A DNA stretch of 64,000 bases from Paguma larvata (Eukaryota; Chordata; Mammalia; Carnivora; Viverridae). This document shows, piece by piece, positions 20,142 to 31,039 of this stretch. Below the pieces are notes generated by a model, which saw only the letters and a list, made by a program, of their open reading frames with translations, was not told the origin of the DNA and ran no database searches. Where the stretch lies: assembly GCA_030068075.1 (NCBI GenBank), contig CM057826.1, positions 62,345,312 through 62,409,311 on the forward strand, given 5' to 3'. The translations under genes and the position numbers were made by a program. Numbering within the stretch: the stretch's first letter is position 1; each line of letters opens with the position of its first letter.

Positions 20142-21300
20142 TGTGGTAGCTTTCCACTGCTGTTGCAACAAATGACTGCAAACTAGAGGTCTGAAACAAC
20201 ACACTTTTGTTATCCTACAGTTCTGGGGGTGAGAAGTCCAAATCGGCTCTCACTGGGCTAAAATCAAGGTGTTGGTAGGGCTGCGTTCCTTCTGGAGGTT
20301 CTGTTTCCTTGCCTTTTCCTGATTCTAGAAGCTTCCTCTCTTTCTCCATCCTCAAAGATAGCAACACTGGGCTCAGCTACTTTCACACTGCTGTCTCTCT
20401 GTTTCTCTCTCTCCCACTTTGAAGGAACCATGTTATCAAGCCCACTAGATAATCCAAGATAATCTCCCAACTGAAGGCCAGCTGATTAGCAACATGCACT
20501 GACACTGACTACCTGGAATGAGGCCAACCTTCGAAAGTTAAGGCCACGGTCCCCCACAGGACTGCCCTCACTTCAGACATCACGCACAAGGTCAGGGGTC
20601 CCCAGGCAATCTTCACTTCTGACCAGCTGGCTACCAATCCAGGAGTTCTCACTTCTGCCTTAGGTTCTATAATTTGCTGGAAGGACTCAGAAAACTCAGG
20701 AAAACACTATACTTATGGTGACAGAAGGCCAGAAATCAGAACCAGCCAAAGAGAGAAGCCCAGAGGTCAAGGTCTGGGGGTGTGCCCCAAACATGAAGCT
20801 TCTGTGTCCTAGCCTTGTGTCATCAGGACAGGTTACGCTCCCAGCTCATCAACTTGTGTTCGCTAGAGCTTTGCTGTCAGAGTTTTTATCAGGGTTTCGT
20901 TGTGTAGGCATGACTGAATTGGTTGAATCATTGGCCATGTGGTTGAACGCAATATCCGGCCTCCCCCCTCCACATGGGCTGGTATCACGTGGCTCAAAGC
21001 TCCAACTCTCTAATCACATGGCTGATCTTTCTGGCATGACCAGCCCTCATCCCCAGTCACCTTGTTAGCATACCTGTGCAGGTGTGGTCTGAGTGACCAC
21101 CATGAATAACAACGACAATCCTATCACTCCAGAAATTCCAAGGATTTAGAGGTCACCTCCCAGGAAGCGTGGAACAGAAGCCAGCCAAATGTCTGTTATA
21201 GGCAACCTTAATTCTCCTTTACCATGGAGCCTGACGCATTCACAGGTTCCTGGGGCTAGGACAGGAAGGTCTCTGGGGGGGCATTATTCCATCTATTACA
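20142..21300 (-). mobile_element. MLT1-type LTR, antisense, with an inner LTR
   Basis: The left end starts TGTGGTAGCTT and reads GTTGCAACAAATGACTGCAA, ACAGTTCTGGGGGTGAGAAG and ATAATCCAAGATAATCTCC. The right end (21207-21300) resumes with CCTTAATTCTCCTTTACCAT and finishes ATTCCATCTATTACA. The gap holds another LTR. Its own 5-bp duplication is not clean (ACCCC and GCCTC). Confidence 0.75.
20495..21201 (-). mobile_element. Second LTR inserted within the MLT1
   Basis: It starts TGCACTGACAC, passes AATTTGCTGGAAGGACTCAG near 20669, GTAGGCATGACTGAATTGGT near 20905 and ATCACTCCAGAAATTCCAAG near 21123. CAACA and CAACC lie beside the two ends, a near-match target duplication. The sequence type is one I associate with the ERVL/MaLR class but cannot name. 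No open coding region. Confidence 0.65.
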
Positions 21301-21429
21301 GCCTCCCAGTTGTTCCCTAACATGTCACCCGGTTTTGTTTTCTTACCACATCTGTCTATAAAATGGTCTTATTTATTTTGTTTATTGTCTGTCTCCCCTC
21401 TGCTACAAGGACAGGTCCCTAGCACGTGA

Positions 21430-21700
21430 CTAAGAGAGAAAGGGGAAGAGTTACAGGAGGCGACACTGGAACTGGTCTTTAAAGGATGAGCAGAGTGGTG
21501 AAGGTTGGCAGGGGCCCTGAACAATGTGTGCAAAGGGACAGAGGAGGGAAGACGGGTCAGGTTTCGGGAGCCCTGAATGGATCGTTGTGGCTGCAGTTCC
21601 ACGTGCTGTGGGAGGGAGGGGACGTGTTGGGATGAAGAAAGGCCAGCGACGGCAGGACCGTATGTGTGAGAGAAAAGACCTGATGGCACTTCTGGTGTCT
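21430..21700 (-). mobile_element. Possible L2 fragment, antisense
   Basis: GTGTGCAAAGGGACAGAGGAG near 21525 and CAGGGGCCCTGAACA resemble the antisense L2 part ('gcaaaggccctgagg'). Weak. Confidence 0.3.
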
Positions 21701-21744
21701 GCTTAGTGCCTGTGCCCTCTCACTCAGATGCCATGGGGGAAGTG

Positions 21745-21840
21745 CCAGGGTGTGACAAGACCTAGGGTCAAATCTCAGCTCTGCTGTTTGCAGCCGTGGC
21801 TGTGAGCAAGTCTGCTCACCTCTCTGTAGCCACTGAGGTT
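21745..21840 (+). repeat. MIR fragment
   Basis: GGGTCAAATCTCAGCTCTGC near 21769, then GTGAGCAAGTCTGCTCACCTCTC, follow the MIR core order. Confidence 0.6.
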
Positions 21841-22300
21841 GGCTCACTCAACACTCATGTCCAACCCACTTCTCTTTTGCCTTCGTCTGTCTCGGAGCTC
21901 AGACAGCTCTGTTCCCCAATATCTCTTGCAGCAAGTGACACAGATCCAGCCAATGAGCTGGAAGCAGAATCCTGGTGAGGGGTGTTTCAGAAATGGTAAA
22001 GACCCAGTAATAAGGAAGACATATTCAGCTAGATCAGAATTTTACATTCTCCTCTCCTTCCTGCCTTGAATGCCAAATTATGTCGGGAGCAGCAGCAACC
22101 ACTTTGTAACCATAAGGAGTAAGCTGAGAGTAATGGCCTAAGAAAAAGCAGGCAGAAAGATGGAAAATTCCTCAGTCTGTGGGGCCATCACCAAGCAATT
22201 GAACCAGTGTCAGCATCACCCATCTCTGAGTATTAGTTGGATTCTGTTACTTCCAGTTACATACAGTCTAATTAATACACTCCCAAGCCTCAGTTTCCTC
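21841..22300. other. Unassigned spacer
   Basis: No recognised feature. Confidence 0.4.
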
Positions 22301-22925
22301 TACTGTTAACGAGCTAATAGTATTTATCGATACTCATTATACTCATGTTGTGTGCCAGGAACGCCTCCAGGTACTCGTGCAAAGCAATGAACAAGAGATA
22401 AATAAGATTCGTATTCTTTTTTTGGATTTACACCTTGGTTAGAGAGACAGGTGATGAACCCATAGGTAGACAAGAATATATCTGAGAATGAAAAGTGCTA
22501 CGAAGAAAAGAAGATGACATGACAGAGAGAGACTGGTGTGGACACGATATGGGGTCCTCGTGATGGGGCTCTGTAAGGAAATGATACTTAAGCTGAGATC
22601 TGAATGTGAAGATAATGGCAGGATAAAGTGTGAGGAACAGAATTCCAAACAGAGGGAATAGGAGGACAAAGGCCTTGAGGCAGGGCCAAGGTTGGTGAGT
22701 GAGCAGATCAGGAAGAAGGCCAGGCGGCTAAGTGGCAGTGAGTGAGGAGGGGAGGGGACGGAGGTGAGACCAGGTAGGTAGGTGGGGGTCAGATGACATA
22801 GGTCTTGGTAAGCAGAGTGGATTGATTCTGAACGCAAAAGGGAAGCCACTGGGGGGGTTTCTCAGGAGTGCAGCACAATGACTTGAGGACCTGACACACC
22901 ATAGGTGTTTAATAAATGGCTATAG
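22300..22925 (-). mobile_element. L2 region, antisense
   Basis: It starts with the TGTTGTGTGCCAGGAACGCC type near 22346 (antisense L2 end), then GATACTTAAGCTGAGATCTG near 22584, AACAGAATTCCAAACAGAGG near 22636, GGACAAAGGCCTTGAGGC near 22664 and GAAGCCACTGGGGGG near 22842. A separate plus-oriented L2 tail (CACACCATAGGTGTTTAATA) closes the region at 22895-22918. Confidence 0.65.
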
Positions 22926-23864
22926 GCTAGATGGTGCCTCACGTGGCGGTGCTCCTTCCCTTCTCAGGTTCAACCAGCCTCCTCTCCTGTTCTGCCAGCG
23001 TCATTCCTCCAGGCCCTGAGCTGGACCCCTCCTAGCTGCTTTTGGAGTTTTCCTGGCCCCGCATCGTCCTCCCCCGGGGCCATTTGCTCCCTCCAGAGCG
23101 GGCGAGCATAATTGCCGCTTTCCACAATGACATAAAAATCTAAGAGGCACAATCAATACAGCGCACACACACATCATCGTCTTTCATTGCAAACGATAAA
23201 AGTGTAAACAGCAGGGGTGGCGGCAGCTCTGGAGGCTGCAGTGGGGGCAGGGCGGCTGCCACTGCCTCCCTGCCAATCATTCCCCTTCTGGGGCACTTTC
23301 TCCACTCTGGGAGGGGGGGCGGTGACGTGCCTCAAGAAAGCCCACTGGAGAGATGGGTTCTCTCTCTTTTCCTTCCAGATGCAGCAACCCCAGCTTCTTT
23401 AACCCGACTTCAGAAATCCAGTTTGTCTTCCCTTTCACTGTTTTTAATGCTTCCCCCCCCCCTTGCTTTCCTGAATCTTCTGTGTCGTCAGAATGCAGAG
23501 CTAAGAGTGCCTTCCCAGAGGCAGATGGACTTGCCAGGGTCTTGCCTGTCGGAAGCCCATGAAGTGACCTTGACAGGGAGACCAGCCCTCAATGTCCAGC
23601 TTCTTTGGCTCTGTCCAGCTGCCACCCCACAGCTTGCCTTGGAATGTGCACAGAAACCATTACACCCCCAGCTCTCCCAGACTGCTGGCGACGACTTCTT
23701 CAAACTAGTTACTTAATGAACGTCATCCAATTCCGATTCCGCCTTGCCATGCTCTCATTTGCGAAAGCCAATCTGCTTTACGATTCTAACCTCTGGCTAG
23801 AAACGGCTCCCAATTTCATGTCATCCATAAACTTGATGAACGAGTATCTTGCTCCTCTGCAGCC
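22926..23864. other. Unique sequence with conserved-looking blocks
   Basis: The 23100-23200 block (CATAATTGCCGC, CACAATCAATACAG, GCAAACGATAAAAGTG) and the 23700-23860 block are repeat-free. The C run at 23452-23463 is a homopolymer. No exon recognised. Confidence 0.35.
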
Positions 23865-24060
23865 ATTCATTTACTTATCCAACCAGCATTTAGCGAGCGC
23901 CTACTGGATGCTGGGCACTGGATACCGAGTTATAGGAGAGGAGGGTCCTGTCATTGAGAGGCTCTTATGCTGGGCTGGTGGCCGAGCCGACTCGGAAATG
24001 GGTCCATTCAATGTGATCCTGTGCAATCTGGGCAGAGGACAGAGAGCTGGCCTCACCAGG
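23865..24060 (-). mobile_element. L2 3' end, antisense
   Basis: CATTCATTTACTTATCCAAC near 23864 and GCGAGCGCCTACTGGATGCT near 23892, then GGGCACTGGATACC, match an antisense L2 3' end. Confidence 0.55.
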
Positions 24061-24179
24061 GGAGGGGTGCTTTAAGGTGGCCTTCGGATGCTAGAGGGAG
24101 ATTTTGCCAACTCGAGAAGAAATCAGACAAGAATATGCGTGGGCAACTAGTTCTGGGAGGTGTTGGCGGAAGAAATCTA

Positions 24180-24608
24180 TTGGTATCTGTAAATGCTAGA
24201 GGTGACGAGCTTCCGGCTGAGATTGCAGCTAAGACCAGGATGCCCGCCGTTGGGCTCTGCCCATTTCTGCTTTATCCTGATGCTCCACACGGTAGCGAAT
24301 GGCCGCCAGCAGGTTCAAATCCAGGCAAAAGACATCTACTCTTCTCTAGGGGTGCAAGCGTGGCTCCTCCTGGGAGCTGGAACCAAACAGCGCCTTGCAT
24401 CATAAAGTGGAAGACACTTGGAAAAGGAGGCTGAGCAGCAAGGAAGAACGACTCGATTTGGGCTGAGGTCATGGTAGTTGGTGAGATTGAGCCACACGAC
24501 GGGTTCCACACTGACAGTGTGGAGCCTGCTGGGGATTTTTTTCTCTCTCTCCCTCTCTACCCTTCCCCTGCTCACTCTTTTCCTCTCTCAAAATAAATAC
24601 ATGAACTA

Positions 24609-24639
<31 letters not shown>

Positions 24640-24860
24640 GGAAAAAGAAAAAGAAATCTATTCTCTCCAGGATAGAGCAAATCTCCCGGGGTCTCATTGC
24701 TCTTACTGGGCCACAGGATCTTCCCTGATCAATCAGAGCGCTGGAAGGAATGCAGGCACTCTGATTGGCCAGCGCTGAGTCACATGGTGGCTGTGGCCCC
24801 GGGGTGGAGTCCCACTCCACTGGGGTTGAAAGGCAGGTAGGGATTCCCAGAGCAAAACTG
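24180..24860 (+). mobile_element. Ancient repeat, interrupted by an inverted repeat and a SINE
   Basis: The flanking parts (about 24290-24350 and 24715-24860) follow one old mammalian repeat type: GCCGCCAGCAGGTTCAAATC, and CTGATTGGCCAGCGCTGAGT near 24760. The same type appears at 32330-32945, 36915-37320 and 37515-37905. The central part is a different repeat in inverse orientation, plus a 5'-truncated CAN-SINE. Families not assigned. Confidence 0.4.
24450..24650 (+). mobile_element. 5'-truncated CAN-SINE
   Basis: Begins GACTCGATTTGGGCTGAGGT without the normal head. It continues through AGATTGAGCCACACGACGGG and GTGTGGAGCCTGCTGGGGAT, a CT-rich block, AAAATAAATACATG, and a long tail of A with AAAAG/AAAGG units. 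Confidence 0.85.
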
Positions 24861-25095
24861 GGTACTGTTAGCACTGCAATGGGTGAATGGGTTCTGGGCT
24901 GTGGGAACACAGATAGCCACCATGTGGCCACAAGTGGGCTGTGGCACTCTGGCTTCCTGGGTGGTGGAAGTGGGGTCACGTTGGTCCTTTCTGTTTGGTG
25001 GGTAAAGAGAAGCACTCACCAGCTCTGAGATGAGGTGGGACATCTGAGTCCCTCTGCTACCATATGCTTTGGTTGGCTGGCGGGTTCACAATGTA
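24861..25095. other. Unassigned spacer
   Basis: No recognised feature. Confidence 0.4.
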
Positions 25096-25556
25096 TAGGC
25101 ACACCTTGGCGCTATTGAGGGTTTGGGTCCAGATACTACCATAAAGAGAGTGTGGAAATGAAGTGAGTCAAATGCATTCTTTATTGTTTCCCAGTACCTA
25201 TAAAATTTATGTTTACACTTACTATAGTCTATTAAAAGTGTGCAATAGCATTATATCTAAAACAAAAACAATGCACGAACCTTGATTTGAAAAGACTTTA
25301 TTGCTAAAAAATGCTAACCATCATTTGAGCTTCCGGTGAGTCAGAATCACTGATCACAGATCATTGTAACAAATATAATAACGAGAAAGTTTGAAATATT
25401 GTGAGAATTACTAAAATGTGACACGGAGACACAACATGAGCAAATGCTTTTGGAAAAAATGGCACCAATAGACTTGAGAGATACAGAGTTGCCACAAAAC
25501 CTTCAATTTGAGAAAAACCCAATATCTGCAAAGCATGGTAAGATGAGGCGTGCCTC
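25096..25556 (+). mobile_element. Internally deleted Tigger1 element
   Basis: The left end TAGGCACACCTTGGCGCTAT follows a TA (25094-25095) and reads on into GTCTATTAAAAGTGTGCAAT near 25227. The right end has GTTTGAAATATTGTGAGAAT near 25389 and GATGAGGCGTGCCTC. In Tigger1 these lie about 2 kb apart. Here they are joined in 461 bp, so the whole transposase is gone. The expected TA on the right is not visible. Confidence 0.9.
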
Positions 25557-25894
25557 CTTTCTCCTTTTCCAGATGCTAGATTTCAACGAGGAAGCAAGGG
25601 ATTTCAGGCCAGTTCTGTCGTCAGCCTTCTCATTCTTCAAGCTCTTTCCTGCCCTTCTCAAAAACCAAACCTCCGGCCAGTTCCAGAACTCCCGTGGGGC
25701 AGGCCGCTGGCACATTCTAGCTGGAACTCAGTGTTGGAGGGTCAGCTGAGCCAGGGCTTGCCAGCTCTATTGGGTGGCTCATTGGGAGCTCCTGAGGAGT
25801 ACCAATCCTGTCTGGGCACTGTAGTCTTCCCTCGGGACTTATGATGAAGCACTGGGCTGTTGTGAATGGGCCTGGGCTTTGGGGACAGAGATTC
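25557..25894. other. Unique sequence
   Basis: No recognised feature. Confidence 0.4.
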
Positions 25895-26340
25895 AGGCTA
25901 CAAGGATGAGGATTAGGTTCAGCCGTGAGTGACAGACACCACCCCAAAGAGAAAACCAGCACTGAAAACAAGAGAGAGGCTTAGTTTTCTCTCAATCAAG
26001 AGTCTAGACACTGGAAGAGAGGTTTCTCAAAGTCAACATCCATCATTCTTGCTGCTCAACCTCCTTCTCCAAGTGTCTTCCACTTCATGATGCAAGGGGC
26101 TGTTTGGTTCCAGCTCCCAGGAGGAGCAAGGGACTAACAGGTGCATGTCTTCCCTTTAAGGACTCTCCCCAGAACTGGACACTATACTTGTGTTTACAGT
26201 GTTATGATCAGAATTTAGTCATGTGGCCAAAATGGCCACAAGGGGAGGCTGGGAAGAGAGTCTTGATTCTAGGCAGCCATGGGCCCAGCTAAAAGTCAGA
26301 GGGTGGGGAGAATGGATATGGAGGGTAGTAACTAGCAATC
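25895..26340 (+). mobile_element. Ancient interspersed repeat, family A (unassigned)
   Basis: The order is GAGAGAGGCTTAGTTTTCTC near 25971, TTCCAGCTCCCAGGAGGAGC near 26107, TCTTCCCTTTAAGGACTCTC near 26148, and GCAGCCATGGGCCCAGCTAA near 26272. It also appears at 41400-41890 (plus) and, in part, inverted at 24350-24450. Name not recalled with confidence. Confidence 0.5.
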
Positions 26341-26420
26341 TATAGGTCGGACTCTCTAAGCTCTAAGGAGTCATTCTAAGTCCTAAGTCCTCCTAAATCC
26401 TCCTAATCTATAGCTCGGAT
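26341..26420 (+). repeat. Degenerate local repeat
   Basis: Short repeated words: CTAAG, TCCTAA and AATCTATAG[G/C]TCGGA at both ends (26337-26351 and 26404-26418). Confidence 0.6.
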
Positions 26421-26429
26421 GGTGTTCAT

Positions 26430-26520
26430 ATCCATGATTTCACCAACCGTCCTGCAAGGGGGAACTCGTATTTCCCATCTTACAAATGAGGAATTGAAGG
26501 CAGAGAGAGACTTAGCTCCT
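26430..26520 (-). repeat. MIR fragment, antisense
   Basis: TCCCATCTTACAAATGAGGA near 26473 followed by AGGCAGAGAGAGACTTAG matches the antisense MIR core. Confidence 0.6.
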
Positions 26521-27539
26521 CTGATCCCTCTCCTCCCTTTGCTAACCCGTCTTTGCTCCTGCCCTGGCCCCAGTACATGGCTATTATTGTCAAGGATCAA
26601 GGGCATTTCTGTCCTGTCCATGAGTTTGGGTCCCCAGCAACTTGGGTCACACATGGGTTTGCAGTGCCTCTTCCCCAGAGGAGGCAGGCAGCATGGCCCA
26701 AACCTGCAGGCTTGTCTCCATACAAGGCTTACAAGTCTTCCCCTAGCTGTGCCCGTTTGTTATTGATGGTTAGTTCCAGCAAACGTGAGCTCTGTTCCTC
26801 CAGGCTCCTGAAAAATTCGAAAACCTTTCTGTTTGCACACCCCATCTGTAAACTAGGACTAAGCCAAGTCCTTCAGCGCTCTCAAGGGTTTCTCGACACT
26901 TTTCAAGTGAAAAAATAATGTGGATAATGTGTTTTGAGAAACTCAGGGAAAGCTGCTGCTGGAGCCCTGGGTGCTACTAAATGATAATTGTTCTGGGCCC
27001 TGGAAAGGGGTTCTGGGCCCAGCAAGGGAACTGTTCACACAGACCATCCAGTCTGGGGTGGGGGTGGGGGTGGGGCTGCAGTCTGGAATGATACCTGCTC
27101 ACTCGGGGGCAGGAGGACTTGGGGGGCAGGGCCGGGAGGCCCCAACGATGCCCAAACTCAGAGAGCAAGAATGGGCCCTGGCAGGTGGGTGGTCAGCGAC
27201 CATTGGCACTGTGGAGCAACAAGGATTCATGCACTGACCTTAGGTTTAGAGGCCACCTCCAACCGAGGGAAGGGACGGGGGGTGGTGCGGGCATGGCATA
27301 CATGCACCAGGGCCTGGTCCTCTGCAGGGAGAGGGAGGAGGCAGGTTTGCAAATGGATGATTCACCTGTAGAGAACACAGGGCAGTTCCGGGTGCCAGTA
27401 TCTCTCACGTGGGCCACTCCTAGGGCCCCAGCTGGCCTCTTTAATTCACTGTCGCAGCTTCCCCCCATCCAGTCTCCATATAGTAGGCAGAAGCTGCCGC
27501 CTTCTTGGGTTGGCTAATTCCCCTCCACTTTGCAGACTT
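26521..27539. other. Unique sequence with a G4-prone tract
   Basis: No gene recognised. GGGGTGGGGGTGGGGGTGGG starts at 27055, a plus-strand quadruplex-type tract with one-base T loops. Confidence 0.55.
27055..27075 (+). other. G-quadruplex motif
   Basis: Four runs of at least four G separated by single T bases. This is a textbook stable quadruplex pattern. No promoter elements are evident next to it. Confidence 0.85.
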
Positions 27540-28020
27540 GCAATAGATTCCCATTGACCCTGACCCCACGAACTCCTTCCTAGGCCCTTTGGGAGCCCAC
27601 CCGGGCTGGCCTCTGCGTTTCTCTCCACCTTACCTCCTCCACTTTCTCCTGGCTCACCTTCCTCCTGCCACACTGCCTTCTATTTGCTTCTCAAACCTAC
27701 ATGCACGCCGCCTCTGCCTCTGCACTTGCTGTTTCCTCTGCCTGGAATCTTCCTCCCACAGCTCTTGCTGCAGACGAGCTTCGGAGAGATCTCTACCCTC
27801 CTGCCCTCCTCGCACCCTTCCCCACCACTGCCACCACCCAGTTTTATTCTGATCGCTGTATTTAGGACCACCTAAAATATGACTAGTTGATTTGTCGAAT
27901 GCCTGTCTCTGCACAAGAAACTGAGTGCCAGGGCTGGGAGACTGTACATCTTGTTTCCTGGTCTCTCTGCAGTGCCCATCACAGAGCAGGTCTCAGTGCA
28001 GTGGAGGAAGGTGGCCTCAG
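27540..28020 (+). mobile_element. L2 3' region
   Basis: Long L2 order: TCTGCACTTGCTGTTTCCTC near 27719, TGCCTGGAATCTTCCTCCCA near 27740, ATTCTGATCGCTGTATTTAG near 27847, and a CAGTGCCCATCACAGAGCAG end near 27971. Confidence 0.75.
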
Positions 28021-28660
28021 CTTGGGTCCCCCCCAGAAGTGAACCCTGAGGCAAGTTTTTAAGGGCAAGTAGCACATGCGGGAGATGATGGGGAATTGGG
28101 ACACAGCCAAAAGGGGAAGTATCGTGGGCAACGAGAGCATAATCCTGGAGCCGTAGCAGCCAGAATAGACATGGGAGAGGGATTTGGGATATTTATTTAT
28201 TTTTTTTAAATGTTTATTTATTTTTGACAGAGAGTGCGAGTGCCAGCAGGGGAGGGGCAGAGAGAGAGAGAGGAGGACAGAGGATCTGAAGTGGGTTCTA
28301 TGCTGACACCAAGACAGCCCAATGTAGGGTTTGAACTCACGAACCACGAGATCATGGCCTGAGCTGAAATCGGATGCTTAACCGACCAAGCCACACAGGC
28401 GCCCTATTATGGCGTATTTATATAGCATCTCTTGTCAGTTATTGGTTGAGGGCTATTCTTGGGAAGTTTTATTTCCTGGCACTTCCGGCCTGGAACACAG
28501 GGAAGAGTGGCCCTCCAGACGCCAGAGAAAGGCCTCCGGAAGGCACCGGTATGGGCAGAGGACGAGGCCTGGGCATCAGGCACAAACCTGGTTACCCACA
28601 TGGGGGTCCAAGATCAGGACCTGACTGAGCTGGGTAGTCATGTTCAGACTTTGCCTTCCC
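28021..28660. other. Probable LTR-like relic around a SINE
   Basis: TGAGGCAAGTTTTTAAGGGC near 28048 and GGCCTCCGGAAGGCACCGG near 28530 feel like the two parts of a diverged antisense LTR, with the SINE of 28192-28404 between. Family and exact edges unknown. Confidence 0.3.
28192..28404 (-). mobile_element. CAN-SINE, antisense
   Basis: T-rich start, GGGGAGGGGCAGAGAGAGAG middle, ACTCACGAACCACGAGATCA near 28334, ends CACAGGCGCCC. A possible target duplication is the GG[A/C][T/G]ATTTAT-like pair on the two sides; it is not exact. Confidence 0.9.
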
Positions 28661-30070
28661 TGAGTTTGGAGTGTCCTTGGCTGCAGGCAACCAATCCAAG
28701 TCGAAATGACAAAATGACCTTTCTTAGCTCGCATTGCAGGAAGTCTAGAGGAGAGGTGTCTCTAGTTGTGGGACTCAGAGATCCAGTGACTTCCCCGGGG
28801 ACCTCGGCTCTTTCTCTGCCTCTGCTCAGTCCCAACCTCAGTCTGGCACTCCTCCGGGTCGGACTATGGCTACTAAAGCTCTGGGATTCGTGTACAGATG
28901 CCATAATACCTAGAGCTAGGAGACAGCATCTCTCCCTGTGACGATTCTCTCCTAAGATCAAAGACACTTCAGACCTCCCTTCTTGACTATAACCGGACCA
29001 CGCTCTCACTCCCTCTCAACAAATCTGGGACATGGGTCATGGGAACACCAAGAATCTACCTGAACGGCATCAGGTAAGAAGGAAATGGACACTGGGCAGG
29101 TGGCCAATGGTGTCTGCCAAACACACTTTCCACTCCCTGGCTGAGGAGACGGTGGTTGAGAAGCCAGAGCACAAGACTTGGGAGAGAAGATGTGGGCTGG
29201 TCACTGGCTGGGTCTGGGAGCGGCAGTCTTGAGAGGAATGTGTTCTGCAAAGAGACCTTGTGCTCTGGCAGATGGCGTTCTGGCCTCCTCAGGTTCCTGG
29301 CTCTCCCGGCAGCCTCTGAGGCAAGCCTGGGGCAAGAGGAGTTTAGAGAAGCTGATAGGGGAGGACCTCTGCTCCCCTTCAGCACGGTTCGCATTTTCTT
29401 CAGCAGCTAATTACTCAGGATGGATGATTCTGATTCAGATAGAAGTCCCCTCCTCCTCTCCCCTTCCTCCAGCTGGGATGGAACAGGTGGTGGAGGGAGC
29501 AAAGGGCCCCAGCATCGCTGCTCGCAGGGCCATTCATCACTGGGGGTGTTTATACCCCACCTGGGGCCAGAACCCAGCAGAACAGGTGGTGCGCTGAGAG
29601 GGATGGGGGCTAATGGGGAATTAACTCTTCTGGTACTGGTTCCAGAAGGATGCCTGGCCTTGTGACGGGGAGGAGCAGTACTGGGGCCTGCGGGGGTGAC
29701 CGTAAAGGTAGGGAAATCGTGCACCAAAAGAAACCAAACGAGGGAATAAAATGCAGGAGACATTTTCAGCTTTTCCTGTATTTGGAAGATTTGGAGATTA
29801 AGAAAATTAACCCAGGTGAAGAAGATGGGCTATAGCGTTTTGCTGAAGTAGGGGTGGGGTCAGGAAAAAAGTCCTGATTAGCAGCATTTACTGATTGCTG
29901 TGGTGTAAATACTCTCACCATGCCTGATTTCAAGCTACCAATTGTTTAATAACCAGCTCACTAAGCTTGAATATTTAACGATTGGTTCCTAGGAGCTGGT
30001 AGGAGCCGGCCCCAGAATGGCTGGTATATGAGGCTGTTCACGTACAGCATCGAATTTATTTATTCCTTGG
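28661..30070. other. Unique sequence
   Basis: No recognised gene. Frames up to 160 codons exist but lack protein character. Confidence 0.45.
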
Positions 30071-31039
30071 TTCCTAAGAAATCACAAGGCACCATCTATG
30101 CATCCAGAGCTCTGTCTGGGGACACCAGGCAGTCCCAAAACCTGCTTCCATGAGCACGCAGATGTGGGACAAGATCATCTGAGTGGGACGGAGAGACTGT
30201 GACAGCAACTTAACAGGGTGGTCTTGAGGCCTTTGTGTGTTGTCTCTTTGGTGTCTAGACTGTGAGTCTAGGAAGGAGGTTTGAAGCTGCCTTTGCCCTG
30301 ACTGGGCAGTTCCTAGTGACCTTGGGCAGTTCAGTTCCTCTCTGCCCACCGTGAACAAAGAGCAGGGTCAACCCGCCTGGCTTTTTCTGCTCCGTTATTG
30401 TGCAACTTACTTGTCCCCTGCATCCCATGCTCCTCTTTTATTCCTTGCCTCCTCTCTCCCTGCCGCCTAAGCTCTGTGCCTGGGCAGATCCTCCGTGGGC
30501 GTTGCCAAGGCCCCAAGACATCCTCTGACACCAGCCCTGCCTTATCTCTGGAGGTCGCTGTGACAACTGCGTTGAGGCACGCGTACTGTGGCTCTCCCAA
30601 GTGCCAGCGCGTGTTTCACCTGGGGACTGATGACGGCGCCCAGGCAGTCATTTCCCCAGCATCAAACCTTCCAGATTCCAGGAGCAGGCAGCCAGGGGAT
30701 GGCCTTAATGCCCAGGGTAGCGTCTTACCTGAGCCTCTTCCTACCTGGGCATGAGAGCTCAAACTCCTGCCCTCACCAAACCCTGGGGTTTATTGCAGAA
30801 ACCATGGAGTACTTTGTGAGCCATAAAGGGCCCTGCAAATATTTTTAAACGCAGGGGTTTAGGTTATTCCGTGCGCCCAAGTTCCCACCTGGGGAGCCCC
30901 CAGGGGCCTTCTGGGACAGCACCTCTTGTAGCCCTTGGCCTCCTCTTACCATCTCTCTGCAGGGTGGGCAGAATAGGGTGACACCCTCACAGGCTGCGCT
31001 TCGCCGTGCAGACCTGGCTGTCTGTTATTTTCTCTTGCA
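30071..31039. other. Unique sequence leading to the CpG island
   Basis: Possible weak MIR remains near 30300-30350 (GTGACCTTGGGCAG). Otherwise nothing recognised. Confidence 0.4.

Larger units (their letters stand above)
20078..21425 (+). mobile_element. L2 relic, split by LTR insertions
   Basis: The left part (20078-20141) reads CTGTCACCTTCTCAGAGAGG and CCTTCCCTGACC. The right part (21301-21425) continues with a TTCTTACCACATCTG and TTGTCTGTCTCCCC order of the L2 3' region. Both are plus strand and in register once the inserts between them are removed. Confidence 0.65.

Noticed and set aside
24172..24664. AGAAATCTATT at 24172 and 24652 as a target duplication of a 480-bp insert
   Set aside because: The segment between is composite (two repeats and a SINE), so the match is probably chance.
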